Part shown: piece after piece, positions 43,326 to 51,967 of the stretch
How the letters are laid out: every line of letters starts with the position of its first letter
Position numbering within the stretch: position 1 is the stretch's first letter
Assembly (NCBI RefSeq): GCF_040361435.1
Contig: NZ_APNL01000006.1
Span: 163,256 to 227,255, forward strand
Source: Salinisphaera sp002433465
GTDB lineage: Bacteria > Pseudomonadota > Gammaproteobacteria > Nevskiales > Salinisphaeraceae
Length of the DNA stretch: 64,000 nucleotides
Direction: 5' to 3'
Translations under genes and position numbers: made by a program
Notes under the pieces: generated by a model
Databases searched by the model: none
What the model saw: the letters and a program-made list of their open reading frames with translations, nothing else
What the model was told of the DNA's origin: nothing

Positions 43326-44431
43326 TTCATGGCGCCGTGCATGCAGGCCGGGCAGGCGCCCGGCATGGCGCGGGCGAGATCGGCCTGGCGGCGCAGGATA
43401 TTCAGCCGCCCCAGCGGCTCGGGCAGGTCGCGTAGCGACACGCCCCAATCCCGATACAGCGTGAAGGCGTTGGTCACGATACGCTCGGGCGAGTCCCAGG
43501 CCGCGAACGGCTGGCGCTTGAAGGCCGCGCTTTGTGCCACGGCGTGCGCTGCCTGTGTCGGCGGGCGGCCCCGTGTTTTTTCCGCGTGTAGCGCGGTCTG
43601 GATGAAATCCCAGTAATCGAGGGTCTGCTGTACGTCGGCGCGGCCGGCGATGGCCCCGTGGCCCGGCACGAACACATCGGCCTCGAGTGCCAGCAGGCGT
43701 TCGAGTGCGCTCACCACGTTGGCGATCGGCCCCGCCCAGGCCAGCGGCGTGGCGCCCACGAACAGCACGTCGGCCGCATACACCACGCGCTCGTCGGGAA
43801 CGAACACCGCACAGTCGCCTTCGGTATGGGCTGGGCCGAGTTCGATCAGTTCGAGGGTGACCCCGTTCACGTCCAGGGTATGCGTGCCGCTGAACGAGTC
43901 GTTGGGGTAGGTCAGACGCACGTCGGCAAAATTGTAGGGCGCGAACATGCCGCGCATGTAGCGGGAAAACGGCCCCAGGCCCGGCACGAATTCAAGGCCG
44001 CGGCTGGCCGTGGACAGGGCACGCAGGCTGTTTGGCTTGAGTTCGTCCATCTGGGCGATACAGGCATCGCTGGCGATGATATGGCGACCCGCCAGCAGCT
44101 GATTCCCCCACCAGTGATCGCCGTCGGCATGGCTGTTGATCACGTGCTCGATGGGCGCGTTGCCGAGCAGATCGGCTGCACCGTCGAGCACGGCTTGAGT
44201 GGTGCGTACGTCCCAGCAGGTATCGATAAGCACGGTCTGGTTGCCGCAGACCACCAGCCCGCTGTTGGTTTCGCCCCAGGAACCGTTCGGCACCATCCAC
44301 GCATGGCAGTGGCGGCCGAGCGCATACAGGCCTTCACGAAAGGCCGGCGTTTCGCCAAAGCGGGTGTGCCGCCGCGCCGGCCCGGTGAGCCAGCGGGGTG
44401 GCTGTTCATCGCATCGGGCGTTGGTGTTCAT
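43304..44431 (-). CDS. MBL-fold metallo-hydrolase
   Basis: A 375-residue metallo-beta-lactamase-fold protein. The zinc motif appears as NSHADGDHWWGN; further metal ligands lie in ELGPAHTEGDCAVFVPDERVVYAADVLF and VPGHGAIAG. The ATG at 44431 follows a GGGGCAGG ribosome site; the frame is open 66 codons further upstream without conserved sequence. Reminiscent of quinoprotein-relay/SoxH-like MBL hydrolases; the substrate is unknown. It sits between guaB and guaA on the opposite strand. Confidence 0.85.
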   Translation of the reverse strand: MNTNARCDEQPPRWLTGPARRHTRFGETPAFREGLYALGRHCHAWMVPNGSWGETNSGLVVCGNQTVLIDTCWDVRTTQAVLDGAADLLGNAPIEHVINSHADGDHWWGNQLLAGRHIIASDACIAQMDELKPNSLRALSTASRGLEFVPGLGPFSRYMRGMFAPYNFADVRLTYPNDSFSGTHTLDVNGVTLELIELGPAHTEGDCAVFVPDERVVYAADVLFVGATPLAWAGPIANVVSALERLLALEADVFVPGHGAIAGRADVQQTLDYWDFIQTALHAEKTRGRPPTQAAHAVAQSAAFKRQPFAAWDSPERIVTNAFTLYRDWGVSLRDLPEPLGRLNILRRQADLARAMPGACPACMHGAMKAATRKP

Positions 44432-44672
44432 GGCCTGCCCCAGCCGTGGGCCACCGCGGCAGGAAAAGCGCGTCGAAACCGCATGGCAACCTTTGCAAAA
44501 GAGGCCCTCGGCATCATAAGGCCGAAGCGTACGGGTTTTGTCAAAACATGGGCGGGCCCCGTACTGAGCCGGGCGAGCGGCCGACCGCCGCTCAGCTTGG
44601 ATCGACGGCCCGTCACGGCGTGGGGTCAAACTACAACCGAGGCCGGCTTGGCGCAGGCTTCGCCGACCGCGC

Positions 44673-46055
44673 CTAGAACACCAGCAAGTGCGCGATGGCC
44701 ACGATAATCGGGAACGTCACCACGGTGCGGATCAGAAAGATCGCGCCCAGTTCGAAGATGTTGAGCGGCACTTTCGATTTGAGGATCACCGCGCCCACTT
44801 CGGACATATAAATCAGCTGCGTGACCGAGAGCGCGGCGATCACGAAACGGGTGAACTCGCTTTCGATAGAGCTGGCCAGAATCGAGGGCAGGAACATGTC
44901 GGCAAAGCCGGCCAGCAGGGCGGGCGCGGCCTTGGCGGCTTCCGGCACCTGCATGGCTTCCAGCACGGGCACGAGCGGGGCCGTCAGCCAGTTGAAGATG
45001 GGCGTGTATTCGGCGATGGCGATACCGGTGGTACCGATCGCCATGATCAGCGGCAGCAGGCCGAACAGGATTTCTGCATAGGTGGTGGCCCCGTCGCGCA
45101 GAAGCCGGGTCGGCCCCGGGGCATGGGCGGCCCGCTGCATGGCGCTGTTCAGCCCCCAGCGAAACAGCGACAGGTCGCGCGGTTTGTCGACCGGCGCCTG
45201 GCGGCCTTCGGCCGGCCAGTAGCTGTCCGGCTTGCGCGACAGCGGCGGCAGGCGCGGCACGATCACCGCGGCGATAAGCCCGGCGGCCGTCACCGTGAGA
45301 TAGAACGGAATGAATAGGTGGCCGATTTCGGTGAAGTTGGCGACCAGCAGCGCAAAGGTGATGGAGACGATCGAGAAGTTCGTCGCAATCACGGCCGATT
45401 CCCGTGCCGAGTAGTAGCCGTTTTCGTACTGGCGCGAGGTGATGATCACGCCCACCGTGCCATCGCCCAGCCAGGAGGCCGTCGCATCCACGGCCGACCG
45501 GCCTGGCAGGTCGAACACCTTGCGAAAGAAGCGATGCAGCAGGGTGCCCACGAATTCCATGCCGCCGAAGTCCGTCAGCAGCGGCAGCAGGAAGGAGGCA
45601 AAGAAGAAGAACGCCACAAGGGCTGCGATCACATCAAAGAGCACCACCTGGCCGGTATCTTCGCTGATCACGAATTCCGGGCCCATGCCGAACAGGGTCA
45701 TCAGCGCAAATACCGCGCCCACCAGCCGGAGCAGGGCATAGCCGATGCCTACGTTGAACAGCTGGTCGAACAGCCCCGGCTTTTCGGGCGCGGCGCGAGT
45801 GAGGCTGGTGGCCAGCGTCAGCACGGCCGATACGCTCAGCACCACGCCCGCGATTGGACCAAGCCAGCCGTCCAGCAGTGCCGCCAGCGCGTTCGACAGA
45901 ATGGCCAGGCCGATGGTGATCTCGCCGTCGTCGACTAACGGCGTGAGGAACGCCAGTACGCCCAGCAGCGAGGGAATGGCAAAGCGCAGGAAGGCACGGT
46001 AATCGAAGCCGTTGCGCCCGCGGGCGCCGGCGATGGATGAATCGGAGTCGGCCAT
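44673..46055 (-). CDS. YjiH-family membrane protein with nucleoside-recognition (Gate) domain
   Basis: A 460-residue integral membrane protein with about ten hydrophobic helices. The region WLGDGTVGVIITSRQYENGYYSARESAVIATNFS and the C-terminal GFADMFLPSILAS resemble Gate-domain proteins of the YjiH type, thought to be transporters; the substrate is unproven. Lying beside guanine-nucleotide genes hints at purine transport, but this is only a suggestion. Confidence 0.8.
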   Translation of the reverse strand: MADSDSSIAGARGRNGFDYRAFLRFAIPSLLGVLAFLTPLVDDGEITIGLAILSNALAALLDGWLGPIAGVVLSVSAVLTLATSLTRAAPEKPGLFDQLFNVGIGYALLRLVGAVFALMTLFGMGPEFVISEDTGQVVLFDVIAALVAFFFFASFLLPLLTDFGGMEFVGTLLHRFFRKVFDLPGRSAVDATASWLGDGTVGVIITSRQYENGYYSARESAVIATNFSIVSITFALLVANFTEIGHLFIPFYLTVTAAGLIAAVIVPRLPPLSRKPDSYWPAEGRQAPVDKPRDLSLFRWGLNSAMQRAAHAPGPTRLLRDGATTYAEILFGLLPLIMAIGTTGIAIAEYTPIFNWLTAPLVPVLEAMQVPEAAKAAPALLAGFADMFLPSILASSIESEFTRFVIAALSVTQLIYMSEVGAVILKSKVPLNIFELGAIFLIRTVVTFPIIVAIAHLLVF

Positions 46056-46355
46056 GGATTAGTTCGTGGGCTTGTTTTGAATGGCGGGGCAGGCGGGCCG
46101 CTTGCAGCGCGCGTTTACCCTCGGATGCCGTGGTCGGATGCTGTGGTCGGATCGCGCGGCTCGCTGCGCGATGGTGCGCGAATGTCGAGCCATGCAGCGA
46201 AGGCGTCGCCCACAAGCCGCCTGTCATCAGGCTGTCATTCTAGCCGGCGGCCATGCAGGCGCGCGAGCGCTGCCGAGCGGGCGGCGATTCGGTATCCTGC
46301 GCACCTTGAAACAATGGTCGCATCTCCCGCCCATCAGCCGAGCCCGATACCGCGC
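46056..46355. other. Divergent intergenic region upstream of guaA
   Basis: About 300 bases. It contains a short tandem repetition (GGTCGGATGCTGTGGTCGGAT near 46131-46152) and no convincing coding frame. The guaA promoter must lie here but no consensus boxes are clear. Confidence 0.4.
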
Positions 46356-47933
<1,578 letters not shown>

Positions 47934-47940
47934 GGTAATG

Positions 47941-47956
47941 GTTGTCAGTTGACAAC
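47941..47956. promoter_or_regulatory. Inverted repeat, possible operator
   Basis: GTTGTCA-GT-TGACAAC: 7-bp perfect arms with a 2-base centre, 33 bases before the start of the two-gene module that includes a helix-turn-helix protein. The geometry suits a dimeric repressor, so autoregulation by the second gene product is plausible. Confidence 0.45.
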
Positions 47957-47988
47957 TACTGTCCTATGTCAGATATTGGAGCCGTGGG

Positions 47989-48246
47989 ATGGCCCGCGAT
48001 TTCAGGCATCCAGACAAAGCCATAGAGCAGGCCGTTGCGCACGCAGAAGCGCACGGATGGCGCATCGAGAAAAGCCGCGGCCATGCCTGGGGGCGGCTGT
48101 TTTGTCCGCATAACGATAGCGATTGTCGCTGCGGCGAGTTCTGTATCACGAGTGTTTGGAGTACGCCGAGAAATCCCGAAGCACATGCGCGCCAGATACG
48201 TCGAGTCGTCGATAAATGCACGGGCGGGGCAGGCGAGCCGGACTAG
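47989..48246 (+). CDS. Small Cys-rich protein, first gene of a two-gene module
   Basis: An 85-residue protein I cannot assign with confidence. Residues 1-45 (DKAIEQAVAHAEAHGWRIEKSRGHAWGRLFC) suggest a small alpha/beta fold with the order seen in HicA-like toxins; then comes a Cys-rich loop CPHNDSDCRCGEFC (possible metal site), and a C-terminal helix HARQIRRVVDKC. It lies 16 bases upstream of a helix-turn-helix gene on the same strand. A toxin-like role is inference from size and pairing. Confidence 0.7.
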   Translation: MARDFRHPDKAIEQAVAHAEAHGWRIEKSRGHAWGRLFCPHNDSDCRCGEFCITSVWSTPRNPEAHARQIRRVVDKCTGGAGEPD

Positions 48247-48262
48247 CTAAGTGGAGGCGGCC

Positions 48263-48784
48263 ATGGAATACATCTTCACGCTCAAATACCGTTTGCACGA
48301 CCACGACGGTGATAAAGAATCGCTAATCGACCGGCTGTTCGATGCCGGTTGCGACGATGCCCTGCCGGGTATCGGACAATCCGGACGGTTGGCACTGGAA
48401 TTCGCGCGCGAGGCCGACAGCGCGACGGTCGCGCTCGAAAGCGCGATCGCCGACGTACGCAAAGCGGTCGATAACGCCGAACTAGTCGAAGTTCTGCCCG
48501 ACTACGCCGGCCTGACCGATATTGCCGAGCACGTCGGCATGTCCCGTCAGAACCTACGCAAAATCGTTACGAAAAACGGCTCCACATTTCCGGCCGCGAT
48601 TCACGAAGGCAACCCATCGCTTTGGCATTTGTCGGATGCGTTGTCCTGGCTCGCCGAGAGTGGCTATGTGGTGGATGCTGCTACTCTCGAAATCAGTGCC
48701 GCCGCTCGTGAACTCAACACCGCGATTCAGGCGCGTCGCCTGTCGGCGGAGCGTTCGCGTAAACTGGATGCGTTAATGGCGTAA
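48263..48784 (+). CDS. Helix-turn-helix protein, second gene of a two-gene module
   Basis: A 177-residue protein. The N-terminal domain (1-75, MEYIFTLKYRLHDHDGDKES...GCDDALPGIGQSGRLALEFAREA) is of unknown type; residues about 85-110 form a helix-turn-helix (LTDIAEHVGMSRQNLRKIV) followed by a wing-like LWHLSDALSWL and a C-terminal helix rich in Arg/Glu. ATG 48263 is preceded by GGAGG at the right distance; a GTG at 48251 is in frame but unlikely. Likely binds DNA and may repress the pair through the upstream inverted repeat. Confidence 0.75.
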   Translation: MEYIFTLKYRLHDHDGDKESLIDRLFDAGCDDALPGIGQSGRLALEFAREADSATVALESAIADVRKAVDNAELVEVLPDYAGLTDIAEHVGMSRQNLRKIVTKNGSTFPAAIHEGNPSLWHLSDALSWLAESGYVVDAATLEISAAARELNTAIQARRLSAERSRKLDALMA

Positions 48785-48827
48785 GGGTTGCGAGACTGCA
48801 AACGTATCGCGCACTGGCAGCACGACG

Positions 48828-49073
48828 ATGGCGATAAAAACAACCAAGCTCACGATTCGTTTACCCATCGAGGACGTGGATTTCGTCAAACGGTATGCGA
48901 AAGCCAATGGCCTCAGCGTGAGCGAAGTCATTGAGCGCTATCTGCGGCGTATGCGATTTCCGGATAAAGAAGCACCGCCGGTTGCCCCCGATGAAATCAC
49001 GGGCCTGCTGCCAGCGGATATGCATATCGCGGCTGAAATGTGCGACCGCTGCGCAATTAAGCGCGGCCAGTAA
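48828..49073 (+). CDS. Ribbon-helix-helix antitoxin-like protein
   Basis: An 81-residue protein. The N-terminal ribbon-helix-helix (KTTKLTIRLPIEDVDFVKRYAKANGLSVSEVIERYL) is of the kind found in antitoxins paired with PIN-domain toxins (DUF6364-like), followed by a tail with DEITGLLP. The gene that should follow is missing: an IS4-family element starts 30 bases after the stop. It is therefore probably an orphaned antitoxin. Confidence 0.75.
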   Translation: MAIKTTKLTIRLPIEDVDFVKRYAKANGLSVSEVIERYLRRMRFPDKEAPPVAPDEITGLLPADMHIAAEMCDRCAIKRGQ

Positions 49074-49102
49074 TCCGCGTCGATCTAAACGTGGTCTGTC
49101 CC

Positions 49103-50626
49103 GAATGGCGCTAAGTTAAGCCCATTCAGCATCGTGAAACGGTAGCCCACTTCGGGCGGGGCAGCGACAATATCGCATGCCCACTCCAACGCTCTATCTG
49201 CCCGGCTTTCATCTGCAAACACTACGCCGCACGCCGCGCTCAGCCCGTCAAAAGTGGGCCGACGAAAGAGCCCGGATCAAAGCTCATTCGTTGCACGTAC
49301 TGGGCGCTCGCTTCGAGCGCTTGATCCCGTCGCGGCAACTGTCTCAACAGTCGTCCGGGCGCTTTAGCCGGCGGCGTTTTTTCAGTCAGGAAAACACCTT
49401 CTGGGCCTTTTTCTCTCAGATTCTAGACGCCGACGGTGGTTGTCGAGAAGTCGTTCGAAAAATCCAGGCGCATGCCGTAGCCAAGGGTTGGCCGATGCCG
49501 TCGTCATCGACCTCCGCATACTGTCAGGCGCGAGCCAAACTCGATGAGTCGATGCTGGCAGGCATCGCGACACAGACCGGCAGTCGGCTCGATTGCCTCG
49601 CACGTGCAGCGCGATGGAAACAGCGACGTGTGATTGTGGTCGACGGGACCGGTATTAGCATGCCGGATACGCCGGCCAATCAAGCGCAGTGGCCTCAGTC
49701 GGCCAGTCAGAAGCCAGGTTGTGGCTTTCCGCAGGCACGCATCTGCGCATGCTTCTGTCTGGCGACCGGCGCGGTGCTCAGCCATCGGTTAGGCCATCGA
49801 AAACAGCAAGAGCTGCCATTGCTGCGAGCCCAGTGGGCGACGTTCAAGCGCGACGATATCCTGTTAGGCGATAAAGGCTTTTGTAGCTACTACGATGTCT
49901 GGCAACTCGCACAGCGCGGCGTGGATAGCGTGTTTACGCTGGCCCGGCGAACGCCGGTCAGCGCGAGCAACGCCCAAGCCGTTCTCGGCGACAACGATCT
50001 GCTGATCGAATGGCCAAAACCGCCTTGGAACCCGCGCCTGAGTTATAGCCGAGCCGAGTGGCAGGCCATGCCGGCACAGCTGACGCTACGCCAAATCCGT
50101 GTCGACGTCACCACGCCTGGCTTTCGGACACGGGGCTATACGCTGATCACGACGCTGACCGATCCCACGATTTACAGTGCCGCCGATTTGGCCGATCTGT
50201 ATTACCGCCGTTGGCAGGTTGAACTGTTCTTCCGTGACCTGAAGACCACGATGGGCATGGACATCTTACGGTGCCGCACGCCGGCCGGCGTGCGCAATGA
50301 AATCCGCATGCACTGGATCGTTTATAACGCCTTACGACTACTGATGTGGGAAGCGGCTCAAAGCAAAAACGCACCGCCCGCGCGGGTGAGCTTCAAGGCG
50401 ACGCTACAAGCGCTGCGGCAGTGGGCGCCGCAGAAGATGGGCGATCACTCGTTGATCGAGGCAATCGCCGACGCCTGTGTTATACCTCGACCCGGCCGAC
50501 GAGAGCCTCGATGCGTCAAGCGAAGGCCCAAGCCGTTTGCACTGCTCACCCGGCCAAGGCACGAAATGGAAGAGATACCGCACCGAAGCCGCTATCGTGC
50601 AAAACAGCCTTAACTTAGCGCCATTC
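49103..50626 (+). mobile_element. Complete IS4-family insertion sequence
   Basis: A 1524-base element bounded by perfect 18-bp terminal inverted repeats (GAATGGCGCTAAGTTAAG at 49103-49120; its complement at 50609-50626). An 11-bp direct repeat, TGGTCTGTCCC, flanks it at 49092-49102 and 50627-50637, within the 10-13 bp expected for IS4-family target duplications. It contains a single full-length transposase gene, so it looks intact and recent. Confidence 0.95.
49177..50613 (+). CDS. IS4-family DDE transposase
   Basis: A 478-residue transposase. The first Asp is in VVDGTGISMPDT, the second in LLGDKGFCSYYD, and the Glu in YRRWQVELFFRDLK, a perfect Y-2-R-3-E-6-K signature of the IS4 family. An N-terminal DNA-binding region (1-110) precedes the catalytic core; the C-terminus is Arg/Lys-rich. 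The stop codon lies inside the right inverted repeat. No frameshift or early stop is seen. Confidence 0.95.
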   Translation: MPTPTLYLPGFHLQTLRRTPRSARQKWADERARIKAHSLHVLGARFERLIPSRQLSQQSSGRFSRRRFFSQENTFWAFFSQILDADGGCREVVRKIQAHAVAKGWPMPSSSTSAYCQARAKLDESMLAGIATQTGSRLDCLARAARWKQRRVIVVDGTGISMPDTPANQAQWPQSASQKPGCGFPQARICACFCLATGAVLSHRLGHRKQQELPLLRAQWATFKRDDILLGDKGFCSYYDVWQLAQRGVDSVFTLARRTPVSASNAQAVLGDNDLLIEWPKPPWNPRLSYSRAEWQAMPAQLTLRQIRVDVTTPGFRTRGYTLITTLTDPTIYSAADLADLYYRRWQVELFFRDLKTTMGMDILRCRTPAGVRNEIRMHWIVYNALRLLMWEAAQSKNAPPARVSFKATLQALRQWAPQKMGDHSLIEAIADACVIPRPGRREPRCVKRRPKPFALLTRPRHEMEEIPHRSRYRAKQP

Positions 50627-50640
50627 TGGTCTGTCCCCGA

Positions 50641-50799
50641 TTACGCCCCGATTACGCCCAGGCGACTGATGGAGTCGAAAATCGTTGATTTAGCCTGTGA
50701 TAGCGATTCAAGCCTTCGGCCCCGGAGCAGTTCTTTCTTCAGCATACTGAAGGAGCTTTCGGCGGCCGCATCACCCGAGTAGTCGCCTGTGCGCCTCAT
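50641..50799 (-). pseudogene. IS3-family transposase (OrfB) C-terminal remnant
   Basis: A 52-codon frame reading MRRTGDYSGDAAAESSFSML, then KKELLRGRRLESLSQAKSTIF, which is the end of an IS3-type integrase with the last catalytic Glu (AAAES). The usual continuation (tyrosine- and arginine-rich end) is lost and everything upstream of the Met is degraded. It abuts the right target duplication of the IS4 element. Confidence 0.75.
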
Positions 50800-51066
50800 G
50801 CTCGGTGTGACCTGTCGCTAGGCCAGATAGAGCCAGCGATTGGCAAGCCGATTAACGTGATATTACCCATCCAGGCGCGATCTACGGCCGCGACGGAAAG
50901 ATTCCGGTTGAGCCGGACTGGCGCCCTCCATTGTTGGCGCTTGGCGGCTCGGGTATCAGAAGCTGACTAGAACTCTCAAGCTCAATCCAACGACCCTGCG
51001 GGCGCGTGGCCCGTACCGTCGCAGGCGCACCCGTCGGGTCAATCACTGCGGCAGATGCGCGGTTGC
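50800..51066. other. Non-coding scar region in the island
   Basis: About 270 bases between the IS3 remnant and the hydrolase gene. Frames are short and no family is recognised; probably further decayed mobile DNA. Confidence 0.35.
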
Positions 51067-51942
51067 TTAGGCGAAGCCGGCCTTCACCGCAGCAACGATG
51101 CGCGGGTCTAGCAGATATTGCAGGATATCGTGCGGATCGTCGTAGCCGTTTTCGATATCAGCGATATTCTCGATATCACCATTATATTTGGGCGGGCCGA
51201 GTCTGCTATGCAGGGCGACGAAATCTTCCGGATCGGAACCGTTGACCCAGCGCGCGACCCCGCCCGGTATCTTGCGCGGCCTCGGGAAGGATTTGCGGAC
51301 CTCGTCGATGCCGAGCGGTGAGCCGAGCGTCAGATAGAGCGGGCAGCTGCGGCTGCGTCCGGCATCCTCGAACTCGCGCAGCAACTCGTAGGTGACGATC
51401 GTGCCCAGGCTGTGGGAGATGATCACCATGGGCTCGTCGGCCTCAAGCGCGGGGCGGACGATATCCTTGATCTCCTGGTTAATATGCGGGCGTTTCAGAT
51501 ACGCATGCGCTTGGCCGAGTAATTTCAGCGCATGCGGCGCGAGCCACGGGGCGTGGCGCTCGAGCACGCGCGCCGCCGCCTTCAGCCATCTCTTGTGCGG
51601 TCCGGCTCCGGCGGCGACCGCCGTTTCGCCGGCTTCCGCCTCAATCTCCGCGTCGTTCGCCCCAGCGGCGAGCGCCATTTCGCGTATCGCTTCGGCGGCG
51701 AATTCGGCGAAGGCGTCCGATGTGTCGTCGCTGCCCATGGCGACAGCGCTCCAGTCTTTTTTCACCTCGGACAGTGCGAACAGCCGGTCGCCGTAGAAGG
51801 GGGCGGCCACTTCGGTTACCTTTTCGTCGATCCAGCCGGCGTCTTGCCCAGCGCTGGTGCGTAGGGCCGCCATCCACAGATTACGGATCACGTTTTCCGA
51901 TTTGCCCTGCTGATTGATTCCGTGAACGAGCACGAGTTTCAT
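51067..51942 (-). CDS. Alpha/beta hydrolase, second gene of the caspase operon
   Basis: A 291-residue protein starting directly with the core strand and oxyanion motif KLVLVHGINQQGKS. The nucleophile elbow is IISHSLGTIV (Ser178), which has Ser in place of the first Gly of GxSxG, as in many lipase/PGAP1-like hydrolases; acid and His candidates follow in WVNGSDPEDFVALHS and DDPHDILQYLL. An Ala/Glu-rich helical insertion (about 75-150) may form a lid. It lacks a signal peptide. An AAGGGG ribosome site precedes the ATG. It follows the caspase-like gene by 25 bases on the same strand, so the two are very likely one operon. Confidence 0.85.
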   Translation of the reverse strand: MKLVLVHGINQQGKSENVIRNLWMAALRTSAGQDAGWIDEKVTEVAAPFYGDRLFALSEVKKDWSAVAMGSDDTSDAFAEFAAEAIREMALAAGANDAEIEAEAGETAVAAGAGPHKRWLKAAARVLERHAPWLAPHALKLLGQAHAYLKRPHINQEIKDIVRPALEADEPMVIISHSLGTIVTYELLREFEDAGRSRSCPLYLTLGSPLGIDEVRKSFPRPRKIPGGVARWVNGSDPEDFVALHSRLGPPKYNGDIENIADIENGYDDPHDILQYLLDPRIVAAVKAGFA

Positions 51943-51967
51943 CGGCCATCCCCTTCGTTGTTGACGG

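Noticed and set aside
46077..46355. Longer GuaA N-terminus
   Set aside because: Ninety-three extra codons without conserved sequence; the GMP synthase fold begins at MTQDIHAEKILILDFG.
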